Source: Oxyruncus cristatus (taxonomy: Eukaryota > Chordata > Aves > Passeriformes > Cotingidae). Taken from it: a stretch of 64,000 nt of DNA. The position numbers and the translations under genes are program-made. Location of the stretch: NCBI GenBank assembly GCA_013399855.1, contig VXAY01002371.1, positions 1,836,367-1,900,366 on the forward strand, given 5' to 3'. How positions within the stretch are numbered: position 1 is the first letter of the stretch; every line of letters begins with the position of its first letter. The notes beneath the pieces were generated by a model, which worked only from the letters and a program-made list of their open reading frames with translations, did not search any database and was not told where the DNA came from. This document shows, piece by piece, positions 39,363-53,500 of the stretch.

Positions 39363-41670
39363 GGATCATGTGATAAGCCTGCTGTACGTCATCTCAGGAC
39401 ACGAAAAAGATGATTAGTTTAGTGCTCAGTTACCTAAGGTAGCCATACAGACTGACAACATCTCCATCTCCCGCTGTTAGTGGTACAGGTCTCTGCAACA
39501 CAGCCTCTATAAAATACACACAATAGCCTAATAAAACACAGGCATAGCTGTAAGTAGACGCAAAAGACCATGTTTGCAAAATGCAGCAATTTTTCATTTG
39601 TACCAATAAAAGCCACAGGACACTGCATTTACAGGGAAACATGCATGCATATTTCATACCAGGGAATGTGAAGGGATGCTTGCATATGGCTTTGCCAGTA
39701 TGCTGAAGTAACCACTTGTCTACATCGGCACATGCATCTTTAGATATGAGATTAAAAAAATATCCCCTGGTGTCTCTAACTATATTCTGTTTCTTTTCCC
39801 TGCTCTCTCCATAATGCCTTATAAGAAATCCTCATAAATCTCCACCTTTCTGTTGCCTTCTTTCCTCCCACTGCTCTTTTTATAACCAGTCTCACAGGTC
39901 TTTATTGTTCTTTGTGGCATTTCTAACACTGTTTTCTGCAGAGTGACCTCAGACTTCACTATTTTTAAATAAGTGTAGATGTGATTATCACTTAACCTGC
40001 GGATCCTGAGCCATATTTTGACCACCTTGTGCAATGCCACTGGGACAAACCACCCCCATACTTGGTGCCTGCAGTTCCTACAGAGCCTCTCTTGACTCAG
40101 ACTCCTTGAGTTTGCCCGCCTTATGCAGCTAAAGGCATGAAGGTGAGTAGGGGTGTTGCAGGTCTGTGTAGGTCACAGTACCAGTGGCCTTAGGACTGCA
40201 GGAGTGGTAAACTCACTTTTGTGATGTCTTCCCTCCATTCATTTCTGGCCAGATATATTCTTTCATATAGGCTTTAACATTAATTTGTGTGTGCCTTTAA
40301 ATAGAAAAACTCAATATGAACATGTTTTTTAATCTCATAATTGAAAAAGTTTTGGTTTGGGTAATGATCCATATTTCCATAGAAATGCAGCCAACTACAG
40401 AGTGGGAATCTACTTAGTATTTTCTCAGCTTGGCTCTGTACTTCATTTAACAGGGCATTTTCAAACCTCAAATAGTTGTAAACAATGCAAGCAGTGGATC
40501 TGGCTGATAAGAGTGCTGCAGAGGATAGTACCCCAGGCAGTAAGTGTGAGTGGGTATGTCAGTCACTGCTTCAAGTATTCTCAAGGGATGAAGGACTCAG
40601 TATGATGGCTATCATCTCTTTAATCTGCATATTGCACACCCAGGGTAAATGTTGCCAGAGAGGCTGTGGACTCAATACTGCTTTGCCAATAGCTGAGTGA
40701 AAGAAGAAATTAACCATCGCTCCCCTGCTCCAGGATTTCAATGGGGTCCCTGAGCAGAGACATCCATGCCCTGTGTTCATGAAGTGGGTCAGAACGTCAG
40801 TCATTACCTCCCTGCATCATTGGGTCACCTGGACGTGCAGATTTATTCTTATCATATTTCTGTCACATTAGTCAGAGCAGACTGTGTTTATGCTGGGTTT
40901 GGCTCTCCGTCAGCTCCTGGAGGCAATGTACTATCCAGCAAAAGCCTGCCTGCCATCTCTTGGAGAAAGCTTTTGGAGAAGGCTGAGCTGGCAGCACCGA
41001 CAGGCACCAGTTCATGGCCCTGCACTATGACACCGACGTTTTTTGGCCCAGCACCAGCTGCCCAAAAACCAGATGAGCCACCTGATGAAGCTGCGGCAGT
41101 AGGTCTCTGCTACAGCAGAGCCTATAGAGAGAGGCAGGCAGAGGGGTTCCTGGAGGTGGCCAGCCTTGGCAAGCCTCCCAGCATGATGCATCCTCAGTAT
41201 TTTAGCTTTTAATCCCCCCCATATGTGTACATGTGTGCATGGGGATAAAGGCAGAAAAGGCTTTGTAACAGCAGGGAAGAAGGCAGAATGATGTTCAGTC
41301 CTTAGAGGGCTCCTCATCCACCAGCATTTGGAAGGGACTCGCCTGGACACAGTTTAAAGAAAGCTTTTACACCACGTACTGTGTCTGCAGTGGTGGGTGG
41401 CTGAAGGGAATGGAAGCCGAGGAAAACAAGGAAATCCTCTGGTCTCTAGTACAGATGCTGAGGAATGTGTACCATAAACCAAATCCAGATGGGCTGAATG
41501 ACGAGTAAGCGCTATCTTTACCTCTTATCTCTTCAGCTTTGTGTTTCACCAGCATGCTAAGTGGCCCCTCTCCTTGCAACTAGCCTAATGATTACTTTCT
41601 CCAAAGGGTTTAGGTGTGATTCAGAAACAGAAAGGTGACTCCTCACATCAGATTGAGCTACCCATCTGTG

Positions 41671-41673
<3 letters not shown>

Positions 41674-41710
<37 letters not shown>

Positions 41711-41720
41711 ACACACTCAC
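41674..41720. repeat. (CA)n microsatellite, imperfect right half
   Basis: About 15 perfect CA units followed by TCACACACACACTCAC. The interrupted right half suggests an older, partly decayed array. It is the longest CA repeat in the window. Confidence 0.97.
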
Positions 41721-43712
41721 TAGCTGCCAGCATTGCTAGCAGAGGGTGACCACTGGACCTGCCTAGGGGTGGCTACACTCCACAGCCACTGCAGCCACTG
41801 ATACCCCACCAGCACCTGTGTTTGCCCACTGCCCCTGGAGATAAAATAAAATGCCCCTGCCAATGAAAAGTATGATAATGGTTTGAAATGAAATTGTTTT
41901 CCTTCCGAACTAGAGCTCTGTGGATTTCATTTTTTTATATAAAAGTACATGTCACCTTGAAATGCTATAAAAGTGTAATGCTTTTATGTACAAATGTTAG
42001 ACATCTTCACTGCGTGCATTAAAAGGCAGTTTTGTGTCAATGCTGAGCAGGCTGTGCAGAGAACCATTAAGTGCCACCACTTCATGTACATGTGGATGGT
42101 TTAGTCAAGAGAAAGAAATTGGAGCTGTCAGTAGGGATGAGCCATCCGAGCTGCTGGCACACAGCAGAGCCACATCCACATCCATGACATGGAGGTGGAG
42201 GAGGGGAGTGTTTGCCTCCCGTTTATCTCTGCTAATTTAGTCCCCATGATAAATGTAAAATGAGAAAAAAAAAAGGAGATCTTCGAATTAGGGCAACACC
42301 TTGGCTCCCAAAGCATAGCAGGTAGAAATGTTTCAGTGTAGCTAATAACTGTGAAACCTTTTGAAGATGTGAACAAGATGCTAAACACATTTAATAGCAC
42401 CATGCCCTCAGGATGCAATAACTTATCTGCTTACGGGTTTTATCAGTCACATATGGCACTTCTGAGTGGCTGATCCCTTCTGTGACAACACTGTTGTCCT
42501 ACCAAGGGCCTGGACATGCTCCCAGGCAAACGGGAGGCCCTTCTTCATTCTTATCTGGACAGCATGGACCCTCCACCAGACAAGCCACCGAGACAAGCCC
42601 AGTAAGCCCCAGAGGGTGCTCCTGCCCATGTCTGGATTCATCACTGTAAGTCCCCAAGGGCCATGATGCCTGTGGAAGTGGCCCTCCTGTCCCATAAGCA
42701 GAAGAATTCCTAATCCTCTGTGGCAGCTGGGGCACCTGTGCAGGGATGTCATGGAGCTGCCAGAAATTCACACCTCAGTGTCATACGGGGGCGTGGCCAT
42801 GTAGCCATAAATCTGCCTGGGGACACTGACCTTTATGGTTGCACTAGCAAAATACATATGGGGTTAATCATCAACATTTTTCAATTTCTTTACTTGAAAA
42901 ATGTAACTTATCTATATCCTCTCTCTCACATGCATGCACATGCACACATGTGCGTATACACTCACGTGTTCTTTCCAGAAGAAGGGAGAAAATAGGCCAG
43001 ACTACATGAATAATGAAAATGATGGCACTCCCTAGGGCCTTATTATCATAAAGCTGTGATCATGGTGACTCCATTATGAAAATATCACCATACGAATTCA
43101 GACATTTTTAAACTCTTTCTTCATAATTGAACTTCAGATTTATGTTTAAATCAAATGTTACTGCTTCTTCAATTGTGAAAATAGAATCATGTCATTAGGT
43201 TAGACTTTCATTCCCGAGTCAGGGGAACCCCCATGTCCTCTGCTAGGCAGATTGCTGACTTGGCAGCACTCTCCTGTTACTGTCTCCTCTCACTATCCTG
43301 TGGCCCAGGAATCTGTTCTGCTGACAAAAGGAGACCTAAGAGACCAAGAGGCAGACATGCCACATGGCCCCTTCTCTCGATGAACAAAAATTCAACTGAA
43401 GAAATATTTTATAAAGCTTCTCCTTCTTTTTCTCATTTCCAGTGGGGAGTATTGTCTGGTGTAACAGCAGGGTTGCTCTGAGGTCAAGACGGAGAGATCA
43501 AAGGCAGATGCTCTGGTGTGCAGTGCCTGGGTCTTTGGGATGCTGCCAAGAGGGGGGCAGGCTCCTGGGAAAGCTCCCATGGGAGAACCAGGGTGTGCTT
43601 GCCTTCCCCCCTCCTCTCAGATGCTGTAGCAAATGGGCTGTCCCTTTCCACCACTTGGTTGCAGTGAGAAGGGGGGAGGGAAAGGAATATCACACTGGAA
43701 TCTCACATTTTT

Positions 43713-43748
43713 CCTTGCTTGTTAACCTTGCTTTTAACCTTGCTTATT
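43713..43748. repeat. Imperfect tandem of a TTAACCTTGCTT unit
   Basis: CCTTGCTTGTTAACCTTGCT is followed by TTTAACCTTGCTTATTTG, giving three CCTTGCTT cores spaced 12-13 bases apart. Small slippage duplication in intergenic DNA. Confidence 0.75.
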
Positions 43749-46734
43749 TGCACGATAAAGAGTGTGACTTCATTCTTTAAATAGTAGGCAGCTCCTAGGA
43801 AAGCACTTGCGGGAGGGGCACTGCTCCTCTGAGCTTGGCCACCTTTGTCCTGGGCATCACTGCAGGTAATACTGTAGTGGATGCAAAAGCTGCATGCATA
43901 CAGCAGGAGCAGGAATGCATCACAGCACAGGCTAACGTACTCCTTTGGGTATGAACTGCATCCAGCCTTCAGAGATCAGACTCCTCCTTAGTAAGTGTTC
44001 CTGCTGCCAGTGATGTCCTTAAGAGGGGAGCGATTATGGGTCGGCCGTCTCAGCCGTGACACAGCTGTGAGAGAGCTAAACATCTTCAAACATCTCCCCT
44101 GCTTTGGTTAAGCTATGGACACATTTAATGCTTTTCTGCATTTCTGGATTGCAGCAGTACATTCCTGAGCAGAGAAAGTGCCAGATTAAAAAGAACTTTA
44201 AAAAAAACTTTGTATTATTGGACTATTAAAAGTTAACTAATCTGACAGTTTAATTGCTATTTCATAATACCCTGTTTTTCCTTTTTGTATTTTGCCTAGA
44301 TTCTGTAAACAGACATCAGGTTAATTTTTATTTGTAGATGAGCTTTTTGCAGTCCCTGCCAATTCTGCCTCTCTTGACCCAATACAGTATTTCAGTGTGA
44401 GCATTTGCAAGCACAGCAAAGCTTGTTAAAATCTAAACAAAAATAATTATATTAAGGGAAAAAAACAACCTACAATTTTTAAAAAAGTCATACTGACACT
44501 AAATTTTATGTGGCACTCTCTTACCATGTTTGATTACACAAAACAGTAAAATTAGTAAGAAAGCCTTCAGAAAATAATAGCCACTCAAGAAAAATTATGC
44601 AGAACAATATTTATTCTGTGCATTCAGAATTTAATATTTTACTTTGGCTTCTGTAACAATTGTATCAGAGCTTATGAAAAGTTTTTTCTCTGAAAAACTG
44701 GTGGCACTATAAAATCAGAGCTCTTACAGGCACTAATCAAATCCTTGCACTGAAGACTAACTGCATCTGTAGTAACCCCACATTATCTCATGTCTCTACT
44801 GTCTCCAGAGATCCAACCCCACATCACTGGAAATACTTTAAAAAAAAAAGTTTGAATTACCACGAAGAATAAATATCAAGAAGTCAACAATTTAAGAGGA
44901 TTAAGATTGCTTTTGCAGAGACCCTCCTGGACAATGCCTTTTACTCATATTACATATTTGTAGCAGAGCATTATCTTTTGCTAGAATTCTTCTTGGCTGC
45001 ATATTTTTATCTAATGGAATGCTCAGAAGTATTTCCTCCCTGGACAGATACCACAGGACATTACACTGGGACATCACACTGTAACTAAGGATGACGCGTG
45101 AAAAACAGGGTATTTAACTTTGTTTTTTCACCATTTTACTTTCATCTTGCACTGGGTTTCAATAACCAACGACTAAATTATTAATCTGTTTCATGAACTC
45201 AAGTGCAGAGCTGTGGAGACTCCTATTGAGTCTAGACATGCTGGAAAACTGGCACAAACTGAGTAAACATTTGCTGAATCCACCCTGCCTTCCATCTCGT
45301 ACAACCTAGTAGCTGAAGAATGAAGGGATATAAAAATAAACACTTATGTTAACCCATCCATTAGGTTCCCTCACCTGAGCAACTCCTCTAGCTATACTGC
45401 AGTTTTTATTCAGAAGAGCAGGGACATGCCTAACAGTTAATCTTCTTGGAATATTTCCTTTCAAACAGAAAGTTCTGTGGTATTAAAAATAAAAATAAGA
45501 AAAGCTTTATTGTTTTGAAAATCTCCAACTAAACCCATTTGTTTCTGGCCAGAGATAGACAAATGTCTCCGATCCAGGATACCTGGAAAACTAGCTAGAG
45601 AGACATTGTAGAACAATGTTGGGAGCTGGAACATGATGGCATTGAAAGTAAAACCAACAAAGAGAAAATAAGTTTTACTTCACAATTTGAGATACTGCAT
45701 TAGCAACACAATGTTCCCTCAGTTTGGATAAGAAAATCGTGTGATTCACAAAGAAACATTATGAGCATAGCTGTGCTTGTTAATCTCTGTATTTATGGAT
45801 CTGGAAACTCTTCCACTGTAAACATCAATGCTGAGAATCAGATCTCAGCTGCGAAGAAACACTGCTGCAGAACAAAACATCACCAGCAATCATCACAGGC
45901 AGGGCTTGAGGGCAGTACTCTTTCTCTCTTTCCTAAAACTAAGTTAGTTCAGCTTTTTGTAAGGTTATGCAAAGTTCAACAGAAAGGGAAAAAATAGCAA
46001 ATTCAGGTACTTAAAAATACCTCAGTAATTTTGAGTTGCTAAGATCAATGTTAATTTAAGGTGTATTTAATGATAGGTTGCTCCATGACACAGACTAGCA
46101 TCTTTTGTACAAAGGATCTGAAATTGAGGCTGAGGCTCAGACTGGTCTTTATACAGGTGCATGAGAAAGGAGTCCATGAAGCATAAGTGCAGGGTGCTTT
46201 TTGGAAGATTGAATGAAGAGTAACAATACCTCTGGAATATCCCAATTAAGACCAGTTGCTGTTGGTTACCTGGTGAGAAATGGGAGTTAGTCCCCACTGA
46301 TGACCATTTCCCCTGGCAGCAAATCCAGTGAAACCACTCTGACCCTTCTTCTCTGAACACCATTCCCCTCCCCTGCTCCAGTCTGCAATCCCTATTTGCC
46401 ACTGGCCAGAGGAATTGCATGCTTTAACCTTAGGCAGATGGCCTCGGGGATCCACTTCACATCACAGTCATGACATGAAGCTGAGAGGGAGCAACAAATC
46501 ATAATGTGGGGGGCAGGCAGAAGAGATCAGGGGGAGAAGGAGAGTGGAAGTTATAAACAAGAGTGGTGGTACTGCTTCAAAGCACAGCCTGAGAGTGGAA
46601 AACCTTTTTTCTCCCTTTTTCTGAGGCTCTCCAGAGGCTCTGGGGAAGACCCCCTGCCCTCCTGCGGAAGTGGACAGGGTGCTGTGCAGACATCAGATCC
46701 CACCGCAGTGTGTGAAGAGATTATTTTAGGAAGC

Positions 46735-46869
46735 TGAAATGTTTCCATCTCTGGAGGTCTCTGAGAACCAGACGGATGAGCTGCAGTCACGAATAGCTCA
46801 GTTACAGCTGGACCAGAGAGGCAAAGTCGATGATTTTATATGATTTTTTTCTACTCCTATGATTCTATG
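46735..46869 (+). mobile_element. CR1 LINE 3'-end fragment (+ orientation)
   Basis: It begins with TTTCCATCTCTGGAGGT, then GAACCAGACGGATGAGC, then GCTGGACCAGAGAGGC, and ends CTATGATTCTATGG. This order reproduces the CR1 3' region: the CCATCCCTGGAGGTATTCAAG segment, the CAGACTGGATGAGC segment, the GTTGGACCAGATGAT segment, and the ATTCTATG terminal repeats. It is diverged with a T-rich insertion before the terminal repeat. It is 5'-truncated with no coding capacity. Confidence 0.78.
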
Positions 46870-49779
46870 GCTTAAGCAGGGTCATGGTTCAACAGGGTAC
46901 CATCATATGCATCTCTCAGCTGGTGGTTTGCATTTACTCTTTCATGCAATATTATCCCACATCTACAAAGTTATCAAATAATTAAACTTCTTTTATATAA
47001 TAAAAGAAATTGGTTCTTATAAAAGCTAGGAGCACTGCTTCCCCACCCCCACAAAAATTCCAAGAACTAAAAAATTACGCTTCCAAAGAGAATGCAAGAG
47101 AATTAACACATTCATATGAGAAGGGTCTAATATTGAAAGTGCCACTGATGCTGTGTGTACTTCTGTGCTGGAGAATGGAAGCATGAGAGAAGGGAATCCT
47201 TTTGCCAGCACTGCCTTACTTGTAGGGAATTTCTGCCTCTGCACAACCATCCATTCCCAGAAAAAATATTCTTATTGCTGATGGATGGGAAGGCCACAGC
47301 AGCTATATAAAGACAATTAACTCCTGCAGCATTTCTGACCTTCAGAGGGGAACAGACCTCTTGCCTGTGCCTTTTGGGGAATCTACAGAAACATGGCTCT
47401 GGGCAGCTTTACATTGCCTTTGGGACTGATACCCACACCCCATTTGATTCAAAGGGATCAGGTAGTCATGGGGAAAACCCCTGGGGACAGATGAGTAATC
47501 TGACTATTTGTTTGATACTGCATTATGGATGTTCAGACAGAAGAAATATTACTAATCATCTAGCTTACACCCCTGTTGGACACTACTTATGGGGTATGGT
47601 AGGTAGTGCTTTGGGGCAATGATCAATGGACTTGAAATTGCAATAACATGCTAAGTAGTTTAATCAGACTTAGCAGTCACTAAAATAGAGATTAAAATGA
47701 AAAAAACCATAGTGTTAGATGGAGGGTGACTAAAACCCTAGAAAATGTTATCATTTTTTCCACTGCCAGGTTTATTTTCTGACACCATAAAAACACAATC
47801 TGGCATAGTTTCCAAACATATTTATTGTTTCTGGAAATCAGATTTAAAATACACAGTAAGGGAGATAAAAAATACAAGCAATGCTTTATTGGTCAAGAAA
47901 TCTGTCAGGCACTACATAAGAGAGGTTAGCAAAACCATAACCTATGAAATAGAGAGCAATTTCATAATCAATCAGAAAGAGATCTTTTCCCCCTTAACAA
48001 TCTGGTATTGAACAGTATCAATGTCACACCATGAGCCTGAATGGACTTTAGTCTGATCCAACGAGACAGTGCATCTGCTCTCATCACTTCTGACCTCAGA
48101 GCCACAAGCTGATACAGGGGTTGGCTTTAACCTGTAATTTTCATCACACTGGTTAATGCCTGTCTATAGCTCCACGGGTGCCACGCAGTCACACAGAGGC
48201 TCACAGGCATCATTTGCAGGGCTCAGCCCCTGCACCACGGTGAGGAGGCCCAGCTTCACATTCGAAAGATGTACAGAAGGAAAAAGCCCACACAAAGCAT
48301 AACTTATCATCTCTGACTTCCAGGTGTGCCTAGCACTTCAGATTTGAAAAGCATAACATGCTATTAAAAAGCAGCTCTTCTCTCTCTCAAAACCAAATAA
48401 TTTATTTCAATATAGGTTGGGTAACTGTAGTACTGAGAAGAGACCACTGACGAATAAAGCAGGCACTGTGTTCCCAGCCTCCAGCTACAAGGACAACTTG
48501 GACCTGTGCTTGTGGTGGTGAAGAGGAGACCTTCTCAGGAGGTACAGACAGCTCTGTCCATACAGGGAATGGGCACGGGGAGATCTACTGGTTGCATGCC
48601 ATGTGTGCACCCGTTTGTGAAGAGCTGGTTCTAAGAAATGCCTGCCAGGCACAGACCATGTCTCTAATGTAGCTGAGAGTCCTCTGGGAACGCTCCTGTC
48701 CCACAATCAGCTTTTCTGGAAGCAGATTCAGATCAGTACTGACTGCTTTTGAGAGTAAACTTTGGTAAAGTCCATGAATTTTTGTTATTATGTAGTGGTC
48801 ATGCTAACTGCTCATGCTCTTAAGGCAGCAGCTGTTTGCAGGTTGTCAGATAGTGTGGCCAAAGGGATTTACTGAGCTTCTGCATGATGCCACTTTTATC
48901 TGAGGACAGGTCTGAAAATCAGGAGAAGAATTATACAAAAGGGCTGTATTTAGGCTTTTCCAGAGAGTTCATATTGTGCTGGAAAGATTTATTTTTTTTA
49001 ATGGCACCATCACAGGATGAGACTCCAACATGTATGGACAATTGCAACAGTGATTTACAACTTCTAATTCAACAAGAAACAAGCTACAGGGTAGTATCCA
49101 TGCTGGTACAAACTCTGGCTTTCCTCAGAGGGATGCTGCCATGCCTGGAGCATGCAGCACTCCTCTGCAGAAGTATTTCTCTGAGACATCCCTGGTCCCC
49201 AAATAATCGCCTCTGCAGTATCAGATGGAAGTTAGTTATGAACCGGCCAAAGCCCCCTTCTGCCTTCCCATCTGGGCTTCTGCCAGCACCCACCCCCCTG
49301 CAGGACCAGAGGAACACAGCTGATGGTCCTCTCCGTGGCCGGAGAGACACGTGCCTGCTTTTGAGTCTGACTCTATGTGTTTTGAGAGACTTTGACTCCT
49401 TCTAGGATAATCCCTCCAAATTGTCTTGCTGGTTCCTGGAAGGACATCTTGAAGTTGTTGATTGCGTTTTTTGAAGACCTATCACCTTTAAGGAGTATTT
49501 TCAGCTTGTTTAGTCTTGCAGCCAGAGTCAGGTCAGATAAAGAGGGACTAATTTCTGTCAGCATTATCTTCATCTCTCCCCACCACCACACAAGGGCAGG
49601 CGATGAATGAGGTGTCAGCTCATCAACCTGGCAAAGGGCTATGGGCACACTGATGAAGGAAGAACGCCTGATTTTGTCCAGAAAGTGCCCACTGATATGA
49701 CACCAGCTTAGGTTAAAACTCTGGGGACTATTTTGCATTCACTTTTCAAACCAAGCACCACATTTCTGAAAAAGGCTGC

Positions 49780-50000
49780 TTCCTTTCCTCTCATTCCTTT
49801 ATCCTCCTTGCTCCTTCTGGACTCCCACTGATTTTCGTTGCCTCCTCCTACCTGCCCTTTGCTTCATCTGTCTTTGGACTCCATAACCATCATTCTTGTA
49901 TCTCTACTGCTTTCTGATTCTGATTTCTACTGAATTTTTTTCTTCTTTCCTCCTTGCTTTCTCTTTAGTTTCTCTTTCTTAATTTCCCCTTCCTTCCCAG
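49780..50000 (+). repeat. Pyrimidine-rich (C/T) tract
   Basis: About 220 bases dominated by CT runs on the + strand, ending TTCCTTCCCAG. It is low complexity on the + strand and purine-rich on the other. Such tracts can form triplex DNA or act as splice acceptors, but no exon was recognised after it. Confidence 0.7.
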
Positions 50001-52109
50001 TTCATGAGATGCACAAAGACTGATCTCCAGATGAGTGAGGCATTCCATACAGGGAAGGTCAACTAGGGAAACAATTCTTCCAAATTATTCTGAGTAGCTG
50101 CTCTTGCTGCTGTAAACTATCACCGAGGCAGAGAAAAAAGAGGTGCAGTTCCAGTCTGTGACATGGAAAATGACATATGGGAAGTCAAGTGGCCAAATGG
50201 AAAACTCTGGTTAATGCTGGTCTTCACTGATTTGTGGTCACCTACTGACTAGTACAGTCTCCTTTCTTTCTGGTACTGTACATCCTCCCCAGACATCTTC
50301 CTCGCAAATCCTCTTACTCTGCCAGTCTGCTCTAAAGTAAAGCCTTCATAAAATCGTCTCCCATTTGCTTTCAAATCGTGCTTCCTCAACACTATGTTCT
50401 TAAGTTCAGTACTGAAAAATCATCTAGTATTCTGGCATCCAATTACAAATTCTGGTGGAACAAGACATTTTTGTAAACATGGCTGGACAATGGATGTTGT
50501 GCTTTGTTCAGGCTCCTTTATGACCTCTGGTAAGCTGCTCATCCAGTGTGCCTTAATCTCATCACATCAGGACTTTCAGACTTTCTTACTTTTTATTTGA
50601 GGGAACTGAAGTTTTAAAAGACTAGGGGGTAATTACAGTATTATTTTTTTTTTTATCCTTTGCCTGCCCCTCTGTTTTTCCTGCTGCCTAGCTTCCATGC
50701 AGCTGTTGAACATTTAAGAAAAACATGTCTCCCACTGAGCAAGTTCCCTACAAATGTGAATTGAGCTTCAGGCAAGAGGAAATGTGAGTCCTGGGGTCAC
50801 TCCTGAAATCAAGATCTTGCTTGGCTGCACATAATTCTGCTGTTGTGTTTTAAGGGTGATTTAGAAAAGAAAGTAGTATATATTTCCCACAAAGAGCATA
50901 AAAACAAATGAATACCGGTGATCATGAGATGATCATATGATCTTTCAAATTGTGCTGTTTTTCTGGTATTTTCAGTTGTGCTTTTTGAGTCTGCTGCTCA
51001 GATTCAAGCAGAGAGGGAGAGGATGTGGGATTACAGAGAGAAGATGACCTGCTGGTGCTGACCAGAGTTAATATTGGGAGGCCCCTGTGCACTCCCCGCT
51101 GATGACCGGAGAAGACCAAACTTTTCTTTCCACTTAAAGATGCTGGAGCTACACCCCCCTGTTCACCGGGGAGTAGTATTTCTGTCAGATATGAAAACAG
51201 CTTCTAATCTGCTATGACCTTGGCAAGAAATTCAAGTCCAAATGTAGTAACATAGAAGCTGACAGGTCAGCCTGAAGAATTTGAAGTGGGGGAGGCTTCC
51301 TTGCCTTCTTTCTTTCTGTCCTTCTATCCTTCTTTCACTTGAAATGTTATCAAGGATCACTTCAAGTGCAGTGGCAGCCTCAGCAGCCCCAGAAATTACA
51401 CCAGCTAGGTCATTGTCCCTCCTGTTACAATGGAGGTGCAGAGAGCATTTACTGGCTGGGCTAACCACGCACTGTTATTGTTATAAATTCATAAAGGTGG
51501 AGACCCATCAAGAAAAGCATTTTACCTTTTTGTATGTAAAAATTGGAAAAGTTAATCTAAATTTTACATCTGTATGTGATGCCTTACTGAGGGACTCCTG
51601 TCTCTACCCCAGAGGCTCTCTACTTTCTGATTTCCAAGACAAATACACAGACCCACAGAGAGGTTGTAGATGGTTCTCACTTGTTCTCACTGCTGTTGAA
51701 GATTTCCACCTGTCAGGTGCGTTAGTGCCCTCTTCTACAATGACTAAGACAAAACCAGGAATATAGGAATGACCTATGCTTGCTCTACTTCTTGCATCCT
51801 TCCCACATCAGTAACCTCTGCAACAAAGGAGCTAAAAATGCTTTGAGCTCGAGTCCCAGCTCAGGAATTATTTAGAAGTCTGAAAGACGATGGTTATCTT
51901 TCTCGCTATCTTTCTTCTGGTTATTTTTCTGGAAGTGAGCTTATTTTTGATCATACTGACAGAAGGTTAAAACCTTCTGCTTAAAAGTTTGAGTGTTGCT
52001 TTGTACTTTGTCAGTCAAGACTAAAATTTCTATGGATTGCTCACAACAAAAATTATATATTATGAATTACTAAGGCCCATTTCCTATTTGTATGACTGCA
52101 GAAACAGGC

Positions 52110-52460
52110 ACGGCGAGTCACAGCAGACCCCCCCCCTCTATATTCGGCATTATATCAACCAGAACAAAAGTGTTTTCCTTGCATCGGAAAATTTACAATC
52201 CCACTATAAAGCAGCGGAAACATCAGATCTTGCGGCTTCCCCCAATTCAGTGGCCGCGTGCACCAGTCCAGGAAAGGGAGGTGCCATTGCCCACCCGGGG
52301 ACCACCGGATGGCTCTGCCTCCCTGGGCACAAGGGGCTCTCCAGTGAAACCCATCTGCTGACAGGGACACCCGACTGCTCTGTGCCTGGACACCCCTCGC
52401 CAGCTTGGGGCTGACAAGACACCGTGCAGGCACGGGGGTCAGGCAAAGCACTGGCTCTCA
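52110..52460. other. Isolated GC/CpG-richer patch
   Basis: Roughly 14 CpG dinucleotides by eye in about 350 bases, against a background where many 60-base lines have none. The patch includes a nine-C run at 52128-52136. Open frames occur on both strands (125 codons on +, 98 and 93 codons on minus), as expected of GC-rich DNA, and none looks like a known protein. It lies about 5.4 kb left of the large CpG island and could be a minor promoter, an enhancer, or an exon of an unannotated transcript. Confidence 0.45.
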
Positions 52461-53500
52461 GAGGCGAAGCCTGATGTGTCTGCAACAGATAGGGGTGGGT
52501 CCATGGAGGGATACAGGGAAGTAAGGAAATGATGCTGCTGAGTAATCAGTAATCATAGGTCAGCCACATTGCTACCTATCTGCTGTCCCATCTTCTGTAG
52601 ACAACATGTCAAAGGCATGATTTAAGGAAGGTTCTGAAGGACGTTGCCTCCAGGCATCAGAAGCAGCATAGGGCAAAGCACAGAGGCTGCTGTTTGAAAA
52701 TCTCAAAAGCAAATGAAGGCAGGGGGGGTAGCTTTGACCATTATCAATACTGAAAGACAAATTTTAAATACGGTGGGGTTAGATGAGGAAGCCAAAGACA
52801 AGTAAATCATGCTTAATGGAGAGCCAGAGGAGTGCTGCAAAGAAAGAGGTCAGGAAGTAACAGGCTAGGGAAATTATTCTGGGTAAGCACTAGTAGATCA
52901 GGACAGTACTTGCTCGGGCCAGAGGAAGAATATTACAGTATTAAGACACAATCTTGGTGATGTCTGTGCTTCCTTTTAAATTTGTTTTCCTGCTCTGTTT
53001 GTCAATGTTGTGATCCCAAAGCCATTTTGCCATTTCGTACCTGCAGCTATAAAGCTTTCCTGGTTGATTGACTCTGCTCAGGTTGGGCCTCTACACATCA
53101 GAGGAAGAAGGATTTCATGGCTTAGGCAGTTTCCACACTGCAAATGTCTCCTGGCTCAGACCACAAAACATTACAGAAAGTGCCAGGGGGCAGTTTGTCT
53201 GGAGGGTAGAAAGAGTGCACAGAGCAGCTTCTCATCCTGATTCTCATTTCTGGGACAGGGCTCCTGAGAGGGGATGTATCTCTCCATGTGGGCAGAGCTG
53301 GGTGCCTGTTGGAGTACCCTCAGGGAGGTACAGCCTGCTTGTGGCACCAAGACTTTGTGAGAGGAGATGGGAACACACAGGGTTGCAGAGATTGCTGGGG
53401 CAATTGGCGAAGGGCCGGTATCTCATAGTGACAGCTGAACTTGTGAAGGATGGGGATCCCTCAGCAGCGGAGACTGGAAGCATATTGCTGATGGCAACAG

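Larger units (their letters stand above)
30591..46734. other. Intergenic, no gene seen
   Basis: About 16 kb without a recognisable exon, RNA gene or intact transposon. Composition is mixed. Patches at 31020-31320, 33000-33240 and 42480-42760 are GC-richer and carry overlapping open frames on several strands, which is the signature of GC content and not of coding. The longest frames (148 codons at 40766-41212 and 151 codons at 31198-31653) show no domain, signal peptide or family motif that I recognise. AT-rich patches near 33630-33740 and 36470-36660 look like possible conserved non-coding elements. Confidence 0.65.
46870..53500. other. Intergenic, no gene seen
   Basis: No recognisable exon. 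The 173-codon open frame at 48884-49405 and the 161-codon frame at 51281-51766 have no domain or family signature and are opposed by long frames on the other strand. A pyrimidine-rich stretch (49780-50000) and a CpG-richer patch (52110-52460) are listed separately. Confidence 0.6.

Noticed and set aside
40766..41212. 148-codon + strand open frame
   Set aside because: No domain recognised, weak composition, and an overlapping 112-codon antisense frame.
48884..49405. 173-codon + strand open frame
   Set aside because: No signal peptide, membrane segment or family motif. Overlapping antisense frames and composition point to chance in GC-moderate DNA.
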